Assembly (NCBI GenBank): GCA_013297585.1 | Contig: JAAFHG010000020.1 | Span: 10,387 to 20,209, forward strand | Direction of reading: 5' to 3' | Source: Chitinophagales bacterium | Lineage (GTDB): Bacteria; Bacteroidota; Bacteroidia; Chitinophagales; Chitinophagaceae | Length of the DNA stretch: 9,823 nucleotides | Shown: piece by piece, positions 1-6,060 of the stretch | How the letters are laid out: each line of letters begins with the position of its first letter | How positions within the stretch are numbered: position 1 is the stretch's first letter | Translations under genes and position numbers: made by a program | Notes under the pieces: model-generated | What the model saw: the letters and a program-made list of their open reading frames with translations, nothing else | Database searches by the model: none | What the model was told of the DNA's origin: nothing

Positions 1-212
1 GGTCTATTTATTACTGTGTCAAGAATTAAATTGTGATGCTTCTTGAACCGATGATGCGAGTTGGTAGTTACATGATAGCTGCGTTTGGGCTGTATGAGTA
101 AATGGTTGGCTCTGAGTATGTCAAAGAATTTATCCCTGCCAATTTTAAGTTGCTGCAATTGTTCACTCAACAAATAATAAAGCTTTCTTGTACCCCAACT
201 AGGCGTAGTTTG
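1..212 (-). pseudogene. IS3-family transposase (OrfB) fragment, truncated at its 5' end and cut by the window edge
   Basis: Read on the minus strand from 212 to 1, one frame stays open for 70 codons and gives recognisable IS3-family OrfB sequence. It contains WGTRKLYYLL, then IGRDKFFDILRANHLL, then KRSYHVTTNSHHRFKKH. In intact OrfB proteins this segment is the helix-turn-helix-like part just before the DDE integrase (rve) core; the core would lie left of position 1. The usual N-terminal part is absent: a TGA at 213-215 sits in the same frame immediately upstream, and the sequence beyond it does not resemble transposase. No start codon is visible at the break. I infer a decayed or rearranged insertion sequence whose 5' end was lost. 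Whether the catalytic core survives cannot be seen here. The family call is by motif recall only. Confidence 0.75.
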
Positions 213-226
213 TCACCTTCGTACTC

Positions 227-363
227 GGCGTAAGGCCTTGCCTACGCCGTTCCTAAACACGTAGCATTCGCTACAACAAATACAAATTAACCAATCCTTT
301 TCCGCTCTTCGGGTTGTTCGTTTACGGCATCCCGAAGTGTAGATAAAAGGCATCTCTGATGCC
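227..363. repeat. cluster of short hairpin-forming inverted repeats next to the transposase break
   Basis: Four small inverted repeats lie within about 140 nt. Positions 227-248 form ggcgta/tacgcc, extended by ggc/gcc across one bulged A. Positions 261-274 form gtagc/gctac with a 4-nt loop. Positions 307-313 pair with 331-337 (cttcggg/cccgaag). Positions 349-363 form ggcatc/gatgcc with a 3-nt loop. The stretch is visibly richer in GC than the sequence from about 720 onward. No gene is convincing on either strand. It may be part of a mobile or REP-like element, but the family is not recognised. Confidence 0.45.
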
Positions 364-557
364 ATAATGCGCAATTCATGTATCTTTAATTCGTGCCATT
401 TGCTTATAAAATATACGACCAACTTGCTGTGAGTAGCTCTTAAAGACTGGTTGTAATACATTGCCTATTGCCATACTACAAAGACAATAAAACAACCAAC
501 TTTATTACACAATAACACCACTTTTTTTTCCACCAACATGAATAAGTACTAACCCCA

Positions 558-606
558 TACCACACAAAAGAGGCTGCCCTTTTGAGACAGCCTCTTTTGT
601 GTGGTA
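558..606. terminator. perfect 19-bp inverted repeat, possible bidirectional terminator without an obvious gene
   Basis: Positions 558-576 and 588-606 are exact reverse complements around an 11-nt loop. The core of the stem has AAAA on one side and TTTT on the other (566-576 with 588-598), so either strand could give a GC-rich hairpin followed by a U-run. This matches the form of bidirectional intrinsic terminators. However, no convincing gene ends next to it on either side, so it may instead be the remnant of a mobile-element end or of a deleted gene. Confidence 0.55.
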
Positions 607-1911
607 GCGAGGTGCTTATGCAAAGCCAAGCAGAGGTAGCGCTTTGCGCTATTAATCTCGTTCTACTGCGCTGCACTTTGGGCCAGCTGCTACAATCGGG
701 GTCATATTATTGGGCTATAGTAATCAAGTTCAGTTATTTATACCTATTTGTATTAAAATAAATTTATAAATATAGGGTGGCAAATATTATTAGAGGTGAG
801 CGCATCTAAGAGTTTGTTTAAAACTAGAATTATAAACTGCCATTATTTTCTTCTTGCCACAAATAGCGCTTATATTAGTGTTATTTGTAGCTAACTTCAA
901 TTTGTTACGCAAATACCTTAAATTATTTTACTATTACAACGTACGTTCTCTTTTTATATCTAATTATTCAATAGGTATTGTAGTTATGATGTATTTAGCA
1001 GTAAACAAGCTAATGATGTATTTGGTAAAGCCAAAATAGTATCAATTATATTAGTTATTTATCTACGCTGCGCTGTTAAATTCAGACAGAGATTCTAAAT
1101 GTTGCCTAGAATTATTTGCGATTTAACGTATACCTGCTTCAGTAAATGCCGTTTTAAGCGAGGTTCGTAACAACGAAACCTAAGAATCGATAGCAGATGT
1201 TATATTTCACTGCCTTACAAATCAGCATTAAACCCACGTAGAATATAAATATTAAAGGGCGCTTACAAAATTAACAGTGGCAGAATAGATGTTAAATAGT
1301 TTGGTAAAATTACTTCTGTTACATGAAATCAGAAGTTAAAAATATTTTTTATATATTAATATGAAAGATACATATAGCCATAATTCAAAATTATCTAAAT
1401 GTGAACAGAGAGGTGTTTTCAGCTTTATAATATATTGAAAATCAATTTTTAAACGCTATTTACTTCATTTTTTGCGAAGCTTTACCGCAGCACCAAATGC
1501 AACTTACGATATGGCAGATAACCTAACAGATTGGCAATTGAATAGGCGTGTTGTCGCTTACATTTTATTAAGAAAAAATAAAATATAATTATTCTTTTTC
1601 TGCATTTTTAATTGTTACATATCGTTAGCATAAAATTGATTATCAATAAGTTTATATCATTTATCTACAGTACTGTGAAATAAAATAGTAAATACCGCGT
1701 TATTACTATCCCCAACTTTTGCCTTGCAAATATTGTGAATAACCTAAATGGTTCACTCATATTTTTTCACAAAGTCTATTTAAAATCAGTTAGTTAAAAT
1801 ATCATCTCTAATATTACGTTAGAAATGCTGAAACCGTACATGTGTGGATGCATTTTCGTATCCAACTATCCTATCGATTTTTTTAACTTAATTTTTTAAA
1901 AAACCGACCTT
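607..1911. other. about 1.3 kb without a supported gene, very AT-rich, upstream of the sigma factor
   Basis: Stop codons are frequent in all frames and no open stretch resembles a known protein. The first 100 nt (607-710) are more GC-rich and hold a 6-bp hairpin with a 3-nt loop (637-651) and a gcaaagc/gctttgc pair (620-626 with 641-647). The rest is mostly A and T. A weak hairpin at 1312-1336 (acttctg/cagaagt, 11-nt loop) is followed by an AT-rich run. A 50-codon stretch without an early ATG (1439-1588, plus strand) reads somewhat protein-like but is not identified. I see no tRNA, no CRISPR array and no exact TAnnTTTG promoter element close to the sigma gene. Confidence 0.6.
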
Positions 1912-2490
1912 ATGAAGATGTTTGCCCAGGCGACGGATACGCAATTAATAAACGTATTCCAAAATGGTGATGTCAATGCCCTAGAGGTATTAGTATATCG
2001 CTATAAAGACAAAATTTATTCCTCTATTCTATTTCTTGTTAAAGACAAGTATTTAGCAGAGGATCTTTTTCAAGAAGTATTTATTAAAATAATAGATACT
2101 CTTCGTGGTAATCGCTACAACGAAGAAGGAAAGTTTTTGCCTTGGGCACTTAGAATTGCGCATAACCTTTGTGTAGATTATTTTAGAAAAATAAAACGTA
2201 CGCATTTTGTGGCTAGCGACGAAAGAGACGTATTTGAACTGATAGGGTCAGTAGGTGATGCCGCTGATACTAAAATGGTTCAAAGCCAAAGTCACGATAA
2301 GATTAGGCGCATGTTAGATTTGTTGCCAGAAGAGCAAAGAGAGGTGATTGTGCTTAGGCATTTTGCAGGCATGAGTTTTAAAGAGATAGCAGATGTAACT
2401 AATAGTAGCATTAATACTGCTTTGGGCAGAATGCGTTACGGTTTAATAAACTTGCGAAGAATGATGACAGAAAAACAAATTGCATTGTAA
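1912..2490 (+). CDS. ECF-type RNA polymerase sigma factor (sigma-70 family)
   Basis: This 192-residue protein has the two domains of extracytoplasmic-function sigma factors. Region 2 (about residues 23-95) contains the DLFQEVF motif (51-57), which in this family contributes to core RNA polymerase binding and -10 melting, followed by FLPWALRIAHNLCVDYFRK. Region 4 (about 128-184) contains LLPEEQREVIVLRHFAG and the helix-turn-helix segment around residues 155-175 that reads the -35 element. The sequence resembles a well-conserved Bacteroidota sigma factor usually named RpoE- or SigW-like; that likeness is by recall. ATG at 1912 is the first in-frame start; a second ATG at 1918 is possible. No Shine-Dalgarno is evident, as is normal in this phylum. 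No anti-sigma factor gene lies next to it, so control is not visible from context. It is closed off by its own terminator and is probably monocistronic. Confidence 0.93.
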   Translation: MKMFAQATDTQLINVFQNGDVNALEVLVYRYKDKIYSSILFLVKDKYLAEDLFQEVFIKIIDTLRGNRYNEEGKFLPWALRIAHNLCVDYFRKIKRTHFVASDERDVFELIGSVGDAADTKMVQSQSHDKIRRMLDLLPEEQREVIVLRHFAGMSFKEIADVTNSSINTALGRMRYGLINLRRMMTEKQIAL

Positions 2491-2511
2491 TTCCAGAAAT
2501 AGATATTTTTG

Positions 2512-2540
2512 AATCCCGCTTGAGAAAGTGGGATTTTTTT
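2512..2540 (+). terminator. intrinsic terminator of the sigma factor gene
   Basis: A 10-bp stem (2512-2521 with 2526-2535, one G-T pair) closes a GAGA loop and runs into seven T residues (2534-2540). It begins 21 nt after the sigma factor stop codon. The structure should insulate infA from upstream transcription. Confidence 0.85.
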
Positions 2541-2666
2541 GCTCGTAAAACATTCAATAATCGTGTTTTTGCACATTTTGGGCCTTAATAAAGGCTGAAA
2601 ACAAAATATTATCCACAATATTTCAAAAATTATACACTAATTTTTCTTATTTCAGTCTATTCCCTC

Positions 2667-2674
2667 TATCTTCG
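2667..2674 (+). promoter_or_regulatory. candidate -7 promoter element for infA and the ribosomal cluster
   Basis: TATCTTCG differs at one base from the Bacteroidota -7 consensus TAnnTTTG and lies 16 nt before the infA start codon. Only a T-rich stretch around 2638-2646 is present where the -33 element would be expected. If used, transcription would start roughly 5 nt downstream, giving a leader of about 10 nt. The position after a terminator and before a conserved operon supports the call, but the -33 match is weak. Confidence 0.5.
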
Positions 2675-2690
2675 CAGCCCGAAAAAAAAT

Positions 2691-2909
2691 ATGTCTAAAC
2701 AAGCACTCATTAAACAAGACGGTAAGATACTTGAAGCATTAAGCAATGCTATGTTCAAGGTTAAATTAGAGAATGGTCATGAAATACTGGCTACTATCTC
2801 AGGTAAAATGAGGATGCACTACATCAGAATATTGCCTGGCGATAAAGTTGGTGTAGAAATGAGTCCTTACGACTTAAGTAGAGGCAGAATTATTTTCAGG
2901 TACAAATAA
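2691..2909 (+). CDS. infA: translation initiation factor IF-1
   Basis: IF-1 binds the ribosomal A site of the 30S subunit and, with IF-2 and IF-3, controls initiator tRNA selection. The 72-residue product has the usual IF-1 length and is a single OB-fold (S1-like) domain. Recognisable segments are LEALSNAMFKVKLENGHEIL (residues 14-33), ISGKMRMHYIRILPGDKV (36-53) and the family ending around DLSRGRIIFRYK. It is the first gene of the cluster, 60 nt before rpmJ, with a candidate promoter immediately upstream. In many Bacteroidota it follows secY and map; here it follows an unrelated sigma factor gene. Confidence 0.97.
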   Translation: MSKQALIKQDGKILEALSNAMFKVKLENGHEILATISGKMRMHYIRILPGDKVGVEMSPYDLSRGRIIFRYK

Positions 2910-2969
2910 GTAAAATTAGCCCTTAGCCACAAGGCAAAGGCTTTTATCAAATAGGATAAATAAACTACA

Positions 2970-3086
2970 ATGAAAGTTAGAGCAGCTATTAAAAAGCGTA
3001 GTGCAGATTGTAAAATTGTTAAGCGTAAAGGCAAGCTTTATGTAATTAACAAAAAGAACCCTCGCTTTAAGCAACGTCAAGGGTAA
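2970..3086 (+). CDS. rpmJ: 50S ribosomal protein L36
   Basis: This 38-codon gene starts at ATG 2970 and ends at TAA 3084-3086. It begins MKVRAAIKKR and ends KNPRFKQRQG, the ends typical of L36, a small protein of the large subunit that contacts 23S rRNA. The zinc-binding form has cysteines at 11, 14 and 27 and a histidine at 33. Here Ser11, Cys14, Asn27 and Phe33 occupy those places, so only one ligand remains and zinc binding is very unlikely. I recall this loss as common in Bacteroidota L36. The position between infA and rpsM is the conserved one, so identity is secure despite the short length. Confidence 0.95.
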   Translation: MKVRAAIKKRSADCKIVKRKGKLYVINKKNPRFKQRQG

Positions 3087-3104
3087 TTCTCGGGTTTGAA
3101 TTAA

Positions 3105-3146
3105 ACAAATCAGAAATCGTAAATCACAAATAAGAAATAAATAATT
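3105..3146 (+). repeat. imperfect heptamer tandem repeat in the rpmJ-rpsM gap
   Basis: Six consecutive 7-nt units run directly up to the rpsM start codon: acaaatc, agaaatc, gtaaatc, acaaata, agaaata, aataatt. The first five share the pattern NNAAATM; the sixth has decayed. The array fills most of the 60-nt gap. It could be plain AT-rich drift that happens to be periodic, or a slippage-prone leader affecting rpsM translation. Confidence 0.5.
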
Positions 3147-3527
3147 ATGGCGCGTATTGCCGGTATAGACTTACCAAAAAATAAAAGAGGCGAAATTGGA
3201 CTTACCTATATTTATGGTATTGGTCGTAGTAGAGCTCAACAAATTTTAAACGAAGCAGGTATTGATCTTAATAAAAAAGTTAATCAATGGAATGACGATG
3301 AGCAAACTGCTATTCGTAATCTGATTAATGCTGAATTCAAAGTTGAAGGTGCATTACGTAGTGAAACTCAAATGAACATTAAACGTTTATTAGATATCGC
3401 TTGTTACCGTGGTCTTCGTCACCGTAAAGGTCTTCCGGTACGTGGTCAGCGTACAAAAACCAACAGCCGTACTCGTAAGGGTAAGCGTAAAACTGTTGCT
3501 GGTAAAAAGAAAGCTGCTAAGAAATAG
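3147..3527 (+). CDS. rpsM: 30S ribosomal protein S13
   Basis: S13 sits in the head of the small subunit, contacts 16S rRNA and the P-site tRNA, and forms bridges to the large subunit. The 126-residue product starts MARIAGIDLPKNKRGEIGLT and carries the helix-two-turn-helix region with YGIGRSRAQQIL (residues 23-34). It also has the strongly conserved CYRGLRHRKGLPVRGQRTKT (86-105), followed by a Lys/Arg-rich tail that ends in KKKAAKK. Length and ends match the family. It is 60 nt after rpmJ and is separated from rpsK by 145 nt that contain a terminator-like hairpin, so expression of this gene and of those downstream may differ. Confidence 0.97.
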   Translation: MARIAGIDLPKNKRGEIGLTYIYGIGRSRAQQILNEAGIDLNKKVNQWNDDEQTAIRNLINAEFKVEGALRSETQMNIKRLLDIACYRGLRHRKGLPVRGQRTKTNSRTRKGKRKTVAGKKKAAKK

Positions 3528-3538
3528 TAAATAAGAAA

Positions 3539-3585
3539 CAGAAATTCCAAACTCAAATTCAGGGTTTGGAATTTCTGCTTTTTTT
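3539..3585 (+). terminator. terminator-like hairpin between rpsM and rpsK
   Basis: A perfect 14-bp stem (3539-3552 with 3564-3577) around an 11-nt loop is followed after one C by seven T residues (3579-3585). This has all the parts of an intrinsic terminator and starts 12 nt after the rpsM stop. Its place inside a normally cotranscribed cluster suggests partial termination, mRNA 3'-end protection or a processing site. I saw no strong promoter between it and rpsK. Confidence 0.7.
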
Positions 3586-3672
3586 ATAGTTACAAAGTCG
3601 CCAGATATTCTAGCATCTAGCTAAGAAAGTAGGGACATATTCATTTTTTAAAGATTACCTCAAACAAACAAA

Positions 3673-4083
3673 ATGGCAAAACCATCAAAAGCGCAAAACA
3701 GCGCTAAAGCCGCAGCCAAAAAACGTATCGTGAAAGTTGATGCTGCTGGCGAAGTAAGAATTAGTGCAACATTCAACAACATTATTGTTGCGTTTACTAA
3801 CAAATCAGGTCAAGTTATTTCTTGGTCATCTGCGGGTAAAATGGGCTTCCGTGGTTCTAAAAAGAACACACCATACGCTGCACAAATGGCGGCTGCGGAT
3901 GCAGCTAAAGTTGCAGTTGATGCAGGTTTAAAAAGGGTAGATGTATTTGTAAAAGGTCCAGGTTCTGGTCGTGAAGGTGCTATTCGTTCTATCGCTCAAA
4001 ACGGTATTGAAGTAACTTCAATTAAAGACGTTACACCTATGCCACACAATGGTTGTCGTCCTCCAAAACAAAGAAGAGTTTAA
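3673..4083 (+). CDS. rpsK: 30S ribosomal protein S11
   Basis: S11 lies on the platform of the 30S subunit, where it helps form the mRNA exit channel and the binding site for the Shine-Dalgarno region. The 136-residue protein has the expected core: ISATFNNIIVAFTNKSGQVI (residues 30-49), SAGKMGFRGSKKNTPYAAQM (53-72), VFVKGPGSGREGAIRSI (91-107) and the C-terminal VTPMPHNGCRPPKQRRV. The N-terminus has an Ala/Lys-rich extension of about 18 residues. ATG at 3673 is the natural start. It lies 145 nt behind rpsM, beyond a terminator-like hairpin, and 122 nt ahead of rpsD. Confidence 0.97.
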   Translation: MAKPSKAQNSAKAAAKKRIVKVDAAGEVRISATFNNIIVAFTNKSGQVISWSSAGKMGFRGSKKNTPYAAQMAAADAAKVAVDAGLKRVDVFVKGPGSGREGAIRSIAQNGIEVTSIKDVTPMPHNGCRPPKQRRV

Positions 4084-4129
4084 TCTATTTGAAAATTGTA
4101 GTAACAAATTTCAAATTTATTTATAATTG

Positions 4130-4171
4130 GATGAGCGATTAAGTTTTTTGATTTTTTAACAATCGTTCATC
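4130..4171 (+). promoter_or_regulatory. hairpin in the rpsD leader
   Basis: Positions 4130-4140 pair with 4161-4171 (gatgagcgatt/aatcgttcatc) over 11 bp with one G-T pair, enclosing a T-rich 20-nt loop. No T-run follows the stem, so it is not a standard terminator. It lies 34 nt upstream of the rpsD start. S4 is a known autoregulator in other bacteria, so a leader target is conceivable, but nothing here proves it. Confidence 0.4.
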
Positions 4172-4205
4172 ATTCACTAAAAAATCATATAAAGTTTTAT
4201 TACAC

Positions 4206-4811
4206 ATGGCACGTTACACTGGTCCTAAGACCAAAATCTCTAGAATTTACGGTGAGCCAATTTTGGGCAACGGTAAATGGTTAACAAAAAACAGCAACCC
4301 TCCTGGACAACATGGTGCAACTCGTAAGCGTAAAACGCTTGGTGAGTACGCTTTACAGTTGAGAGAAAAACAAAAAGCAAAATACACCTACGGTTTGTTA
4401 GAGCGTCAGTTTCGTAAAACTTTCGAAGAAGCTTCTCGTATTAAAGGTGTAACAGGTGAAAACTTGATTAAATTGTTAGAAGCTCGTTTAGACAATACGG
4501 TTTTCCGTTTAGGGTTGGCTGCTAGCCGTCCTGAAGCAAGACAGTTAGTTGCGCACAAGCACATCACTGTTAATGGTGACGTAATGAATGTGCCTTCATA
4601 TTCTTGTAAACCTGGTGATATTATTTCTTACAAAAATAAAAGTGCTGTTAATACTTCAATTACTAGCAAAACACGTGGTAAAAACCCTAAGTTCAGCTGG
4701 GTTGATTGGAATGAAGCAGACCAAAAAGGTACTTTTATAACATATCCTGAAAGAGAATCTGTTCCTGAAAATATTAAGGAACAATTGATTGTGGAATTGT
4801 ATAGTAAATAG
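4206..4811 (+). CDS. rpsD: 30S ribosomal protein S4
   Basis: S4 is a primary 16S rRNA binder that nucleates 30S assembly and shapes the mRNA entry channel. The 201-residue protein matches family length. It opens MARYTGPKTKISRIYGEPIL, includes PPGQHGATRKRKTLGEYALQ (residues 32-51), and has the S4 RNA-binding fold at about 93-155 (LEARLDNTVFRLGLAASRPE, then ARQLVAHKHITVNG). The N-terminal cysteine cluster that binds zinc in some S4 proteins is missing; the only cysteine, Cys133, is in the S4 domain. In enterobacteria S4 represses the alpha operon and in Firmicutes its own gene. The 122-nt leader here contains a hairpin that could play such a part, which is inference. Confidence 0.97.
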   Translation: MARYTGPKTKISRIYGEPILGNGKWLTKNSNPPGQHGATRKRKTLGEYALQLREKQKAKYTYGLLERQFRKTFEEASRIKGVTGENLIKLLEARLDNTVFRLGLAASRPEARQLVAHKHITVNGDVMNVPSYSCKPGDIISYKNKSAVNTSITSKTRGKNPKFSWVDWNEADQKGTFITYPERESVPENIKEQLIVELYSK

Positions 4812-4905
4812 TAGTTAACGGAAATCGAGAATCGGATTTACGCAAGTCTAACTCACGTTTATTCGACTAGCGACTTACGAAATTTTCAAATCATACTCAT
4901 ACATT

Positions 4906-4930
4906 CCTAAATCCTATAAAAGGGTTTAGG
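4906..4930 (+). promoter_or_regulatory. hairpin in the rpoA leader
   Basis: Positions 4906-4914 pair with 4922-4930 (cctaaatcc/gggtttagg), nine base pairs with one T-G pair and a 7-nt loop. It ends 23 nt before the rpoA start codon and no T-run follows it. It may stabilise or process the mRNA between rpsD and rpoA; function is unknown. Confidence 0.35.
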
Positions 4931-4953
4931 GTAAATAAAAAACAAGTTTTAAT

Positions 4954-5955
4954 ATGGCCATATTAAGCTTCCAAAAGCCGGACAAAATTGTATTACAGAA
5001 AGTATCTGATTTCGACGGTCAATTCGAATTCCGTCCGCTTGAGCCAGGTTATGGCTTAACAATCGGTAACGCTTTACGCAGAGTTTTGCTTAACAGCCTT
5101 GAAGGTTATGCTATTACTGGTATAAAAATCGAAGGTGTTGATCATGAGTTTGCAACTATGAAAGGCGTTACTGAAGACGTTACCGAGATTATATTAAATT
5201 TAAAGCAAGTACGCTTCAAAAAGATTGTAGACGGTGATATTTCTTTTGAAAAAATTACGCTTTCTATTAAGGGTCGAACAGAATTTACTGCAGGTATGAT
5301 TGGCGAAGCTTCACAAAGCTTTCAAGTAATGAACCCTGATTTAGTTATTTGTGTAATGGATACAACCTCTAAATTAGATATTGAATTAACTGTAGCTAAA
5401 GGCCGTGGTTATGTACCTGCCGAAGAAAATAAAATTAAAGACAGTGTTTTTGGTTACATCTCAATAGATTCAATACATACTCCCATTAAAAATGTGAAGT
5501 ATTTAATTGAAAACTATCGTGTAGAACAAAGAACTGACTATGAAAAATTAATTCTAGATGTGGTTACTGATGGTACTATCCATCCAGAAGATGCTGTAAA
5601 GCAAGCTTCTCGTATTTTGATTCAACACTTAATGATTATCACTGATGAGAATATCACTTTTGATAATAAAGAAGAGAAGAAAGATGATGTAGTTGATGAA
5701 CAAATTTTACAATTACGTAAAGTATTAAAAACACCACTTGAAGATTTAGATCTTTCTGTACGTGCATTTAATTGCTTGAAAGCTGCAAAAATTGATTCAT
5801 TGAGTATGTTAGTTCAATATGAACAAGAAGATTTGATGAAATTTAGAAACTTCGGTCAAAAATCTTTGTCTGAAATTGAGCAAGTTTTGCTTGAAAGAGG
5901 ATTAAGCTTTGGTATGGATTTACAAAAATTAGGCTTAGATAATCTTGATAATTAG
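4954..5955 (+). CDS. rpoA: DNA-directed RNA polymerase subunit alpha
   Basis: The alpha subunit dimerises to seed assembly of RNA polymerase and contacts promoter DNA and activators. The 333-residue protein has both domains. The N-terminal assembly domain (about 1-235) contains RPLEPGYGLTIGNALRRVLL (27-46) and GYVPAEENK (152-160). A charged linker (about 237-250, rich in Glu, Lys and Asp) leads to the C-terminal domain (about 255-325). Within that domain Arg270, Asn273, Cys274, Leu275, Lys276, Gly301, Lys303 and Ser304 align with the DNA-contacting 265 determinant of E. coli alpha, so UP-element binding looks intact. It lies 142 nt after rpsD and 122 nt before rplQ, the conserved order. Confidence 0.98.
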   Translation: MAILSFQKPDKIVLQKVSDFDGQFEFRPLEPGYGLTIGNALRRVLLNSLEGYAITGIKIEGVDHEFATMKGVTEDVTEIILNLKQVRFKKIVDGDISFEKITLSIKGRTEFTAGMIGEASQSFQVMNPDLVICVMDTTSKLDIELTVAKGRGYVPAEENKIKDSVFGYISIDSIHTPIKNVKYLIENYRVEQRTDYEKLILDVVTDGTIHPEDAVKQASRILIQHLMIITDENITFDNKEEKKDDVVDEQILQLRKVLKTPLEDLDLSVRAFNCLKAAKIDSLSMLVQYEQEDLMKFRNFGQKSLSEIEQVLLERGLSFGMDLQKLGLDNLDN

Positions 5956-6060
5956 CCCCTTGCCCCTAAAGGGGTAATTAAAGGCAATTAATTTTATAAC
6001 CGCTATCTAGTTCCCCTTTAGGGGTTAGGGCAACCTCACAAATCCTGACACGGTGTGAGG
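5956..6060. repeat. nested inverted repeats between rpoA and rplQ
   Basis: cccctaaagggg at 5963-5974 and cccctttagggg at 6013-6024 are exact reverse complements of each other, and each can also fold on itself (cccc/gggg with a 4-nt loop). The outer flanks gcccc and agggc add partial pairing. A separate 7-bp stem, cctcaca at 6034-6040 with tgtgagg at 6054-6060, follows just ahead of rplQ. Similar CCCCTTTAGGGG units occur between genes in other Bacteroidota as I recall them, so this may be a dispersed REP-like element. Confidence 0.6.

Noticed and set aside
213..363. Possible integron attC site among the hairpins
   Set aside because: The expected RYYYAAC / GTTRRRY core pair is not present and no integrase or cassette array is in view.
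213..461. 82-codon open frame on the minus strand
   Set aside because: Its residues do not resemble a known family, it overlaps the hairpin cluster, and it is not the missing N-terminus of the transposase although it is in the same frame.
476..676. 66-codon open frame on the minus strand
   Set aside because: It runs through the perfect 19-bp inverted repeat at 558-606, which better explains the sequence, and the protein is not recognisable.
854..1039. 61-codon open frame on the plus strand starting with TTG
   Set aside because: The composition is what AT-rich spacer gives by chance (Leu, Ile, Tyr, Asn), the start is weak and no family is recognised.
1159..1182. aggttcgt/acgaaacct hairpin that could suggest a tRNA T-arm
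   Set aside because: No acceptor stem, anticodon arm or CCA-like end can be built around it, and the stem has a bulge.
2504..2511. TATTTTTG, an exact match to the TAnnTTTG promoter element
   Set aside because: It lies right before the sigma factor terminator, so a transcript from it would be ended within about 30 nt.
2436..2618. 60-codon minus-strand frame over the end of the sigma factor gene
   Set aside because: It overlaps a secure gene and its terminator and has no recognisable protein.
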